From Cytophagaceae bacterium (lineage in GTDB: Bacteria; Bacteroidota; Bacteroidia; Cytophagales; Flexibacteraceae), in NCBI GenBank assembly GCA_947464365.1, contig CANHWS010000249.1, positions 1-5,115 of the forward strand: 5,115 bases of DNA. Direction: 5' to 3'. Below are positions 1 through 5,115 of this stretch, one piece after another (positions within the stretch are counted from its first letter, which is position 1; each line of letters begins with the position of its first letter). A program made the position numbers and the translations under genes. The notes under the pieces are model-generated. The model was given only the letters and a program-made list of their open reading frames with translations, was not told the origin of the DNA and did no database searches.

Positions 1-1
1 T

Positions 2-748
2 AGCACTCCGACCCCAATTGATGCGACGGTCACGCCCCTGCCTGCTAAACCAACCATTACCGCAAGTACGACTCAGCTATGCCCTGGCACTACTGCTACA
101 TTGACTGCAATCCCAGGGTATTCTAATTATGACTGGACTGATGGGGTTATAGGCCAGACCCGCGTTGTAACCAGTGCTGGGGCTTATGCGGTTAGGGTCA
201 GCGATGGTTTATGTCAGTCGCCTGTTTCGGATACGATAACCATTAATGGCAGTGGCCTCCAAGCCATAAGCCTAGGTCCAAACCTGAGCACGACGCTTCA
301 GTCCGTACCCTTTAGTCTGACAGCTAGTCCTACTGGGGGTGTTTGGCAAGGTATGGGCATAGTAAGTGGTACCAACTTGTTCGACCCGACCATCGCTGGC
401 ATTGGCAAACATACCTTGACCTATACAATCGTTTCTGGTACCTGCTCCGCTGTTCAGACCTTGGAGGTCGAGGTTACCGAAGGCCCTGTCGTGATCAACA
501 ATTTCTTCAGCCCAAATGGCGATGGCCAAAACGATACATGGGAATACAGCAAACTGATGTACCAATACCAAGGTATCAAGGTTGTGATCCTGAATCGGTA
601 CGGTGTCAAACTGTACGAAAGCCTTGATAGTAAAATAGCATGGGATGGCATGGTTGGTGGCAGCAAGGTACTGAGTGGGACATACATCTACCTGATCACG
701 TTCCCGGACGGACGCCTATTCAGGGGCACAGTCGAAGTCGTTTACTAA
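2..748 (+). CDS. C-terminal part of a secreted Ig-like repeat protein with T9SS type B sorting domain
   Basis: The frame is open from the left edge (phase starts at base 2) to a TAA at 746-748, so this is the last ~248 residues of a larger protein whose start lies outside the window. A TTG at 101 is in frame, but it falls inside an Ig-like module and is not a credible start. Nucleotides ~50-250 encode one Ig/PKD-like module with the spaced cysteine pattern LCPG...GLCQS and a YDW core. Nucleotides ~260-480 encode a second module with GGVWQGMGIVSG, FDPTIAGIGKHTLTYT and a late Cys, a type common in Bacteroidota adhesins. From ~488 to the end is a CHU_C-like domain: FFSPNGDGQNDTW, VVILNRYGVKLYES, AWDGMVGGSKVLSGTYIY and a final beta strand ending VEVVY. 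In this family the C-terminal domain directs export by the type IX secretion system. The ligand or surface role cannot be read from the fragment. Confidence 0.9.
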   Translation, partial: STPTPIDATVTPLPAKPTITASTTQLCPGTTATLTAIPGYSNYDWTDGVIGQTRVVTSAGAYAVRVSDGLCQSPVSDTITINGSGLQAISLGPNLSTTLQSVPFSLTASPTGGVWQGMGIVSGTNLFDPTIAGIGKHTLTYTIVSGTCSAVQTLEVEVTEGPVVINNFFSPNGDGQNDTWEYSKLMYQYQGIKVVILNRYGVKLYESLDSKIAWDGMVGGSKVLSGTYIYLITFPDGRLFRGTVEVVY

Positions 749-789
749 AACATACGAACAGGATCGAGCAATCCTGATAACAACCTTAC

Positions 790-827
790 AAAAGGGTCAT
801 TCGATCTTCGATTGGCCTTTTTATTTT
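790..827. terminator. Bidirectional intrinsic terminator between convergent genes
   Basis: The arms are AAAAGG (790-795) with CCTTTT (816-821), then TCA with TGG after one bulged G, a T:T mismatch, and TCGA with TCGA around a TCT loop (805-807). A T-rich run follows on the + strand (818-827) and an A run precedes it, which becomes a T run on the - strand. It lies in the 81-base gap between the stop of the left surface-protein gene (748) and the stop of the glycosyltransferase gene (830), so it can serve both. The imperfect stem makes it moderate rather than strong. Confidence 0.65.
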
Positions 828-829
828 CC

Positions 830-2830
830 CTAAAGCTGCGGCAGACCTAGCCAAACGTAGTGGAAATCCATCCAAACAGAATAGTCCCTGACGTAAAGGG
901 CATCTACCCGATGTGCCAATGCGCCTTGTGCCCCCACCACAAATGATGGACTAAAGACTGACTGAGTGACACTTAAACCTCGAGCCTTTAGACCAAAAAT
1001 TTTGATGACATGGGCATCTGTAGGGTCAGCCTTATTTAGGTTAATTTTATTGCTGCTCGGCAAGACCCAAGTTCCGCCCCAGAGCACCTTAAAGGCAGCA
1101 GCGTAGAGCCTGCCAAGGTGCACACGACGGAGGATGGCTATTATAAGACCTAGCATAATCACCAATAGGCTAAACCCAAGGTCAAACAGTCGCTTTTTAC
1201 GTTGTGCCTCTTGCTGCAGCAGAATGTAGGAAGACTCAGGACTGTAATAATCACCAGGCTGGTTTTTATCGCTGCTTCCGATGATGAAGTCACTGCCACT
1301 GGGTACAATCCGGAAGGCTGGCGGAATGCGGTTCCAGCGATTGCAGATGAAACTGATAATCTCTTTATTACTAATGTTGGCCCCGCCAAAAATAATTTCC
1401 TGCACATTTAGCACCTGGACCACCTTCTGCAACTCGGTTAACTTACCAACCCCATCGTTTGCATTCTCATTTAAGACACCTACGACTGTAGCATTTACTT
1501 TAGCAAGGTCGATAAGGTCCTTAATGCGGTTAGCCTCCTGATTTTCGGCCACAATTAGCACCCGCTTGGTCCTATGTTCGCCCAATCGTAGGTTGCCATA
1601 TTGACCTAACTGTGCCAGTAATCTCCAGCCAAGCATCGAGGCAATCCCCCAACCCGTACCTAACAGAATCAAGGCTTTCGAATAGCGCCAATCATCAAAA
1701 AAGTTGGTAACTGCCGAGATCAACACCATACCAATGACCAACCCCTTTATGATGGCCTCAGCCTTAGGGCGTTTGATGTAACCACCTGTCAGCCAAGTGC
1801 TACCTAGCCAAGCTAGAATATAAGCTGGCACCGTCATCAGCATAAAGGTTGGCGGATAGTCACCCGGCACCCGTTTATGATTGGCTTGCCAATAATCTTT
1901 CAGCAGGTACATACCAACAAAAAGTAATCCAGCATCAAGCAAGGGCAACCGGACTTGACGCCAAATGCGTGAGGCAACCGAAAGGCTGGCACGAAGCCAA
2001 ATGGCTAAGCCCAAGGCAAGGTCTAGCCCGACGGACTGCCCACCTTTCAGGAAGTGCTTGCGGGCGAAAATGGCCATTGCATGATAGAACACCCGCACAT
2101 ATTTTAGGCTGCCCTTTTTGGTACTTTCGCCCTTGTAATGGATGATGGTTGTGCCTGGGCTGTAATAATTCTGATAGCCCGCAAGTTGGATCCGGTAACT
2201 GAGATCAACATCTTCGCCGTACATAAAGAAAGCCTCATCTAGCAAGCCAATTTGGTCCAACACAACCTTAGGCATTAGCATAAAGGCACCGCTCAATACA
2301 TCCACCCGCTGGATTTCCTGAGCGGTAAGGTGGCCCATATAGTACCGCGCAAACAACTCGGATTTGGGTAAAAGGCCTGTCAGTCCCACAATTTTGCAGA
2401 ACGAAACCCAAGGCGTTGGTAGGCCACGTTTGCTTTCGGCCAGATAGATGCCGCTACCATCTACCATCCTAACGCCAAGACCGCCCGCATCAGGATGCTG
2501 GGACATGAAGTCGAGGCAATGGCTAAGGGTATCCTCGGCCAAAACCACATCAGGATTTAGCAATAGATGGTACTGCCCCTTGGCTTGGCGTAGTGCCTGG
2601 TTGTTGGCTTTCGCAAAGCCGACGTTTTCTTGATTCGGGATCAGCCGTACCCAAGGGAACTGCGCCTGGACCATCTGGACCGAATCATCCGCCGAGGCGT
2701 TATCCACCACCCAAACCTCTGCCTCGATGCCGACTATAGCCGCCTCGACGCTCTGCAACGTTTGTTGCAGAAAGTGGCTCACGTTGTAGCTCACGATGAC
2801 GATCGAAAGGGCTGGCACCTGCGGGGACAT
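830..2830 (-). CDS. GT2 glycosyltransferase fused to membrane segments and a degenerate sugar-transferase-like C-terminus
   Basis: The product is 666 aa from ATG at 2830; a GTG five codons upstream (2845) would give 671, and residue numbers here use the 671 form. I prefer the ATG because the GTG abuts a hairpin T run and the family's first strand begins soon after; neither start has a clear Shine-Dalgarno. The GT2 domain (~12-260) shows SIVIVSYN (14-21), VVDNAS (46-51), NVGFAKANN (74-82), the metal-site NPD (97-99), GAFMLM (186-191) and the ED of GEDVDLSYR (210-218), close to rhamnosyltransferase-like GT2 enzymes. Hydrophobic stretches follow at ~271-292, 301-317, 334-353, 365-383 and 390-410. 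A Rossmann-like stretch (RVLIVAEN 428-435, EIIFGGAN 483-490) and a further membrane helix (554-573) come next. The tail ends in YVRDYSVWMDFHYVWLG (651-667). Everything after ~330 resembles a polyprenyl-phosphate sugar transferase with its catalytic core missing. It probably works at the cytoplasmic face of the inner membrane in surface glycan synthesis; the sugar is unknown. Confidence 0.88.
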   Translation of the reverse strand: MSPQVPALSIVIVSYNVSHFLQQTLQSVEAAIVGIEAEVWVVDNASADDSVQMVQAQFPWVRLIPNQENVGFAKANNQALRQAKGQYHLLLNPDVVLAEDTLSHCLDFMSQHPDAGGLGVRMVDGSGIYLAESKRGLPTPWVSFCKIVGLTGLLPKSELFARYYMGHLTAQEIQRVDVLSGAFMLMPKVVLDQIGLLDEAFFMYGEDVDLSYRIQLAGYQNYYSPGTTIIHYKGESTKKGSLKYVRVFYHAMAIFARKHFLKGGQSVGLDLALGLAIWLRASLSVASRIWRQVRLPLLDAGLLFVGMYLLKDYWQANHKRVPGDYPPTFMLMTVPAYILAWLGSTWLTGGYIKRPKAEAIIKGLVIGMVLISAVTNFFDDWRYSKALILLGTGWGIASMLGWRLLAQLGQYGNLRLGEHRTKRVLIVAENQEANRIKDLIDLAKVNATVVGVLNENANDGVGKLTELQKVVQVLNVQEIIFGGANISNKEIISFICNRWNRIPPAFRIVPSGSDFIIGSSDKNQPGDYYSPESSYILLQQEAQRKKRLFDLGFSLLVIMLGLIIAILRRVHLGRLYAAAFKVLWGGTWVLPSSNKINLNKADPTDAHVIKIFGLKARGLSVTQSVFSPSFVVGAQGALAHRVDALYVRDYSVWMDFHYVWLGLPQL

Positions 2831-2847
2831 GCTGCAATGATACACTT

Positions 2848-2875
2848 AAAAAGCCTAGTTTCCAGCCAATAGGCT
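2848..2875 (-). promoter_or_regulatory. Leader hairpin with T run (possible attenuator) before the glycosyltransferase
   Basis: Read on the - strand, AGCCTA (2875-2870) pairs with TAGGCT (2857-2852) across a 12-base loop and runs straight into TTTTT (2852-2848). It ends about 18 bases before the preferred ATG at 2830. The shape is that of a small intrinsic terminator inside a 5' leader. The stem is only 6 bp, so chance is possible. A second small dyad (GCATT 2891-2895 with AATGC 2902-2906) lies just upstream in the same leader. Confidence 0.35.
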
Positions 2876-2923
2876 ACCAGAGAGCGATTGGCATTATGAC
2901 CAATGCTCAATTTGACCTTTAGC

Positions 2924-2953
2924 TAAAAATAGGCCTATAGTTGGCCCCACCAA
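2924..2953 (-). promoter_or_regulatory. Candidate Bacteroidota-type promoter for the glycosyltransferase
   Basis: On the - strand TTG (2953-2951) is followed after exactly 19 bases by TATTTTTA (2931-2924), a 7 of 8 match to the Bacteroidota -7 box TAnnTTTG, with the usual -33/-7 spacing. It lies downstream of the ffh terminator and about 95 bases ahead of the ATG at 2830. This would give the glycosyltransferase its own transcript with a leader of roughly 85 bases. The last base of the box is off consensus. Confidence 0.4.
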
Positions 2954-2974
2954 AACCTCAAGGGGATTCTAAAC

Positions 2975-3017
2975 AAAAAAACATCGGCCACTCGCATGGT
3001 TACGAATGGCCGATGTT
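2975..3017 (-). terminator. Strong intrinsic terminator of ffh
   Basis: ACATCGGCCA (2981-2990) is a perfect inverted repeat of TGGCCGATGT (3007-3016), with an extra A-T pair outside (2980/3017) and three more pairs inside after one mismatch, leaving an 8-base loop (2995-3002). On the - strand the stem is followed by a run of T from the A tract at 2975-2981. It begins ~34 bases after the ffh stop (3051), which is where a terminator for that gene is expected. It separates ffh transcription from the glycosyltransferase downstream. Confidence 0.9.
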
Positions 3018-3050
3018 GGTCTGGGACAAGATGTCGCTACCAGTCGCCTA

Positions 3051-4373
3051 CTACTTGCCCATGAACGGGAGCTTCGGCATTTTGCCCTGTAGGCCGCTGA
3101 ATTTGCGCATCATTTTGCGCATTTCGTCAAACTGCTTAAGCAAGTTGTTCACCTCCTGAACGGAGCGACCACTACCAGCAGCGATACGTTTGCGTCGGCT
3201 ACCGTTGATGCTGTCAGGGTTGGCACGTTCGTATTGGGTCATGGACTGGATAATGGCCTCAATTGGTTTGAAGCTGCTGTTATCAAGGTCAACATCGGCC
3301 ACCAACTTACCTGCACCCGGGATCATGCCGATCAAGTCCTTGATGTTCCCCATCTTCTTGACTTGGTCTAGCTGGGATAAAAAGTCGTTGAAGTCAAACT
3401 TGTTCTGCTGGATCTTCTTGTTGATGCGTTTGGACTCGTCTTCGTCAAAGGCTTGTTGTGCCCGCTCGACAAGGGAAATCACATCACCCATACCCAAGAT
3501 ACGTTGGGCCATACGGTCAGGATAGAAGACATCCAGAGCCTCTGGCTTTTCGCCAGTACCAATGTACTTGATGGGCTTTTCGACAACGGCCCTGATGCTA
3601 AGGGCAGCACCACCACGCGAATCACCATCTAGTTTGGTCAGGACAACACCGTCAAAATTAAGCCGATCGTTGAAAGCCTTAGCCGTGTTGACCGCATCTT
3701 GACCTGTCATTGCATCGACCACAAACAAGGTCTCGGATGGTTTGATGGCTGCCTTTACGTTGGCAATCTCTTGCATCATCTGCTCGTCCACCGCAAGGCG
3801 TCCTGCGGTATCGACAATCAGGATTTTGCGCCCAAGGCTTTTGGCTTTTGCCATCGCATTGATTGCAATCTGGACAGCATCCTTGTTATCTGGTTCAGCA
3901 TAGACATCAACGCCCACTTGCTCGCCTAGCACCTGAAGCTGGTTAATCGCCGCAGGACGGTAAATATCGCAAGCTGCCAACATGACTGAGCGGCCTTGTT
4001 TCTTGAGCATCAAGGCCAATTTGCTACAGAAGGTAGTCTTACCACTACCCTGCAAACCTGCCACCAAGATAACAGCTAGGTCTCCTTTGAGGTTGATGTC
4101 AACCTTTTCGGATCCCATGAGCTGAGTCAGCTCGTCAAAAACGATTTTGGTCAAGAGCTCGCCTGGTTTGACCGCAATCAGGACCTCTTTACCAAGGGCT
4201 GTTTGGAGGACGTTGTCAGTGACAGACTTAGCCACTTTATAGTTAACGTCAGCGTCTATCAGAGCCCTCCTGATTTCTTTAACAGTCTGCGCTACGTTGA
4301 TTTCCGTAATGCGACCTTGTCCTTTGAGGGTCTTGAATGCTTTGTCTAGCTTGGAGCTTAAATTCTCGAACAT
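3051..4373 (-). CDS. ffh: Signal recognition particle protein Ffh (SRP54 GTPase)
   Basis: This is a complete 440-aa Ffh, normal for bacteria. It binds 4.5S RNA and signal sequences of nascent membrane and exported proteins, and delivers ribosomes to FtsY at the membrane with GTP hydrolysis. The N domain (1-~95) opens MFENLSSKLDKAFKTLKGQG and includes VKEIRRALIDADVNYKVAK (31-49). The G domain shows G1 GLQGSGKT (106-113), DIYRPAA (136-142), G3 DTAGRL (188-193), G4 TKLDGD (246-251) with RGGAALS (253-259), and closing GTGEKPEALDVF (272-283). The M domain (~300-440) contains the finger-loop stretch DLIGMIPGAGK (346-356), the RNA-binding helix SRRKRIAAGSG (392-402) and the Met-rich end MRKMMRKF (418-425). 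All key residues are present. The ATG at 4373 matches the conserved N-terminus; a weak purine stretch AAGAGAAAG precedes it. It has its own -7 box and terminator and appears monocistronic. Confidence 0.98.
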   Translation of the reverse strand: MFENLSSKLDKAFKTLKGQGRITEINVAQTVKEIRRALIDADVNYKVAKSVTDNVLQTALGKEVLIAVKPGELLTKIVFDELTQLMGSEKVDINLKGDLAVILVAGLQGSGKTTFCSKLALMLKKQGRSVMLAACDIYRPAAINQLQVLGEQVGVDVYAEPDNKDAVQIAINAMAKAKSLGRKILIVDTAGRLAVDEQMMQEIANVKAAIKPSETLFVVDAMTGQDAVNTAKAFNDRLNFDGVVLTKLDGDSRGGAALSIRAVVEKPIKYIGTGEKPEALDVFYPDRMAQRILGMGDVISLVERAQQAFDEDESKRINKKIQQNKFDFNDFLSQLDQVKKMGNIKDLIGMIPGAGKLVADVDLDNSSFKPIEAIIQSMTQYERANPDSINGSRRKRIAAGSGRSVQEVNNLLKQFDEMRKMMRKFSGLQGKMPKLPFMGK

Positions 4374-4456
4374 ATCTTTCTCTTACTCGTCCTGATTACT
4401 GCCTGCTGCCATGTGTAGGAGCCAATTGCAAATAGGTGGGGTGGAAATGTAGGACG

Positions 4457-4464
4457 CAAAAGTA
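4457..4464 (-). promoter_or_regulatory. -7 promoter box of ffh
   Basis: On the - strand TACTTTTG is an exact match to the Bacteroidota -7 consensus TAnnTTTG and is followed by CG, as is common in this phylum. It sits 83 bases ahead of the ffh ATG, implying a leader of ~75 bases. No TTG is present at the usual 19-21 base distance upstream, so the -33 element is weak or absent. Confidence 0.5.
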
Positions 4465-4554
4465 CAACCATATTTGGCACTTTGGGCTGCCTTTCCCCTA
4501 CCAATCTGGAGGCTCAATTGCATGACCCTAAAGTGGAGATTCGGTAATTGTGAT

Positions 4555-4580
4555 TCGTGGCAAGCTTGGTTCAGCCACGA
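4555..4580. repeat. 7-bp inverted repeat upstream of ffh
   Basis: TCGTGGC (4555-4561) and GCCACGA (4574-4580) form a perfect dyad with a 12-base loop. It lies between the stop of the small DUF2256-type gene (4653) and the ffh -7 box. There is no T run on either strand, so it is not a standard intrinsic terminator. It could be an operator, an RNA hairpin at the end of the small gene's transcript, or chance. Confidence 0.3.
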
Positions 4581-4652
4581 GGACCAATCATCGGATTTTG
4601 GGTCGCTAACAATGCCTTGGTTTAGAAACGGATTGTGGTTTGGTTCTTGCCA

Positions 4653-4802
4653 TTAGGGCTTCGAAACTGACTTGTTCATCCGGCACCGGTCGCTGCAATA
4701 TTTGACCTCGTCCCAGACCCGCTCCCACTTCTTTCGCCAGTTAAAGGGGCGACCGCAAACGGTGCAAATTTTGGACGGCAAGTGTGGTTTTTGGTGGGAC
4801 AT
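4653..4802 (-). CDS. Small DUF2256-type Cys4 protein
   Basis: This is a 49-codon gene, ATG at 4802 to TAA at 4655-4653, too short for usual ORF cut-offs. The product begins MSHQKPHLPSKICTVCGRPF and has C13-x2-C16 and C36-x3-C40, with FNWRKKWERVW (20-30) and DEVKYCSDRCR (31-41) between and around them. This pattern (LPxKxC-x2-C-GRPF-WRKKW-W-VKYCSxRCR) is the DUF2256 family, whose members are about this length; I recognise it from memory. The four cysteines look like a zinc-binding site, and the basic, Trp-rich middle could bind nucleic acid or protein, but no function is established that I know of. The start is well placed, as the family begins a few residues before the LPxK. No Shine-Dalgarno or clear promoter is visible. 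A longer overlapping frame (4676-4882, -) is a shadow. The gap to ffh is 279 bases, so co-transcription is doubtful. Confidence 0.85.
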   Translation of the reverse strand: MSHQKPHLPSKICTVCGRPFNWRKKWERVWDEVKYCSDRCRMNKSVSKP

Positions 4803-4882
4803 GACGCTGGTTTTGATCTTTTAACTACAGAAACCAGCATTATTGTTTGTCTCATGTAAGTTTTTTGTAAATTTAACACCAA

Positions 4883-4894
4883 AATGTCGACATT
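4883..4894. promoter_or_regulatory. 12-bp perfect palindrome, possible operator
   Basis: AATGTCGACATT is perfectly self-complementary and centred ~86 bases upstream of the DUF2256-type start codon at 4802. Its length and place suit a dimeric regulator site between divergent genes. No known regulator consensus is recognised, and one such palindrome can occur by chance. Confidence 0.3.
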
Positions 4895-5035
4895 AACGCC
4901 CCATATGTGATCAAAACCGACTTTATTGGCTTAGCAAACACCAAGTACCCACGCAAGAAAATCCATCATTCGGGCAAAAAATGTTCTAAATTCTCCACAA
5001 ATCGCACACAACAAAAGCTGGCATCAGGCAATACC

Positions 5036-5057
5036 CAATAGGTTGGGAACCTGATTG
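5036..5057. repeat. Compact hairpin near the right-end start
   Basis: CAATAGGTT (5036-5044) pairs with AACCT-ATTG (5048-5052 and 5054-5057, one bulged G at 5053) around a GGG loop, giving 9 bp. No T run follows on either strand. It lies just ahead of a TAnnTTTG-like box (CACCTTTG, 5062-5069) and covers the only nearby TTG (5043-5045), so it may be a dyad operator for a rightward gene. Confidence 0.35.
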
Positions 5058-5092
5058 TCTTCACCTTTGATTGTGCCTAAGCATCCTATACC

Positions 5093-5115
5093 ATGTCAAA
5101 TCCTGCCCTGCGTAA
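5093..5115 (+). CDS. Possible start of a rightward gene, cut by the window edge
   Basis: ATG at 5093 opens a frame reading MSNPALR to the edge. An in-frame TAA at 5078-5080 means this is the first start in the frame. A near-consensus -7 box (CACCTTTG, 5062-5069) sits 24 bases upstream, although its only TTG partner is 16 bases away, shorter than usual. Only seven residues are visible. The opening SNPAL resembles the N-terminus of some Bax inhibitor-1/YccA family membrane proteins, which is a memory-based guess from very little sequence. Confidence 0.3.

Larger units (their letters stand above)
4803..5092. other. Intergenic region without a recognisable gene
   Basis: Checked on both strands, this stretch has only short frames with no recognisable protein, and no tRNA- or rRNA-like segment. 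It separates the leftward DUF2256-type gene from a possible rightward gene at 5093, so it should hold divergent promoters. It contains a 12-bp palindrome (4883-4894), the AT-rich TAAATTTA (4868-4875), a 10-bp inverted pair GGTTTTGATC (4809-4818) / GATCAAAACC (4909-4918) and a compact hairpin (5036-5057). Confidence 0.6.

Noticed and set aside
272..571. 99-codon - strand frame inside the surface-protein gene
   Set aside because: It overlaps the Ig-like and sorting domains of the + strand gene and has no recognisable features.
1849..2145. 98-codon + strand frame inside the glycosyltransferase gene
   Set aside because: It is antisense to a well-supported coding region with intact motifs, and its own product is not recognised.
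4474..4656. 60-codon + strand frame upstream of ffh
   Set aside because: It starts at a TTG and is Trp-rich without a recognisable domain. It lies antisense to the space between the DUF2256-type gene and the ffh promoter and looks like chance.
4868..4875. TAAATTTA as a -7 box for the DUF2256-type gene
   Set aside because: It matches TAnnTTTG at 7 of 8 positions but is itself palindromic AT-rich sequence, and no TTG lies at the usual distance upstream.
4676..4882. 68-codon - strand frame overlapping the small Cys4 gene
   Set aside because: Its product has no family-like pattern and is a shadow of the 4653-4802 gene, whose frame matches DUF2256 across its whole length.
4981..5080. Short - strand frames near the right edge as a possible gene end
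   Set aside because: They are ~20-32 codons, broken by stops, and their products match no family I recognise.

Overview
The window looks like chromosomal DNA from a member of the Bacteroidota, most likely a gliding or T9SS-bearing lineage such as Cytophagales or a relative. Three things support this: the C-terminal T9SS type B (gliding-motility, CHU_C-like) sorting domain of the first gene, an Ffh with Bacteroidota-style motifs, and promoter-like boxes resembling the Bacteroidota TTG / TAnnTTTG pattern rather than the E. coli type. Clear Shine-Dalgarno sites are absent, which also fits. Base composition is near balanced, and I see no insertion sequence, integrase, CRISPR array, tRNA or rRNA.

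Layout. From the left edge to 748 (+) lies the 3' end of a large secreted or cell-surface protein with Ig-like modules and a T9SS sorting domain. It converges on a leftward gene at 830-2830 (-), and a hairpin with flanking A and T runs sits between the two stops as a shared terminator. The 830-2830 gene encodes a GT2 glycosyltransferase fused to membrane segments, a Rossmann-like module and what looks like a catalytically eroded polyprenyl-phosphate sugar transferase. Its 5' leader holds a candidate promoter and an attenuator-like hairpin. Next is ffh at 3051-4373 (-), the SRP GTPase, with a strong intrinsic terminator at 2975-3017 and a TACTTTTG -7 box upstream. Further right is a 49-codon gene at 4653-4802 (-), easily missed by length filters, encoding a DUF2256-type Cys4 protein. 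The last ~310 bases are mostly non-coding, with a 12-bp perfect palindrome, a compact hairpin and a possible start of a rightward gene at 5093.

How the genes relate. ffh is a core housekeeping gene for co-translational membrane targeting. The glycosyltransferase probably acts in envelope polysaccharide or glycoconjugate synthesis at the inner membrane. The left gene is an outer-surface T9SS client. Each gene appears to have its own promoter and/or terminator, so this reads as adjacent single-gene transcription units rather than one operon. I do not see a clear new multi-gene system. The points most worth a second look are the fused glycosyltransferase with its apparently dead transferase tail, the leader hairpin in front of it, and the tiny DUF2256 gene with its unusual surroundings.
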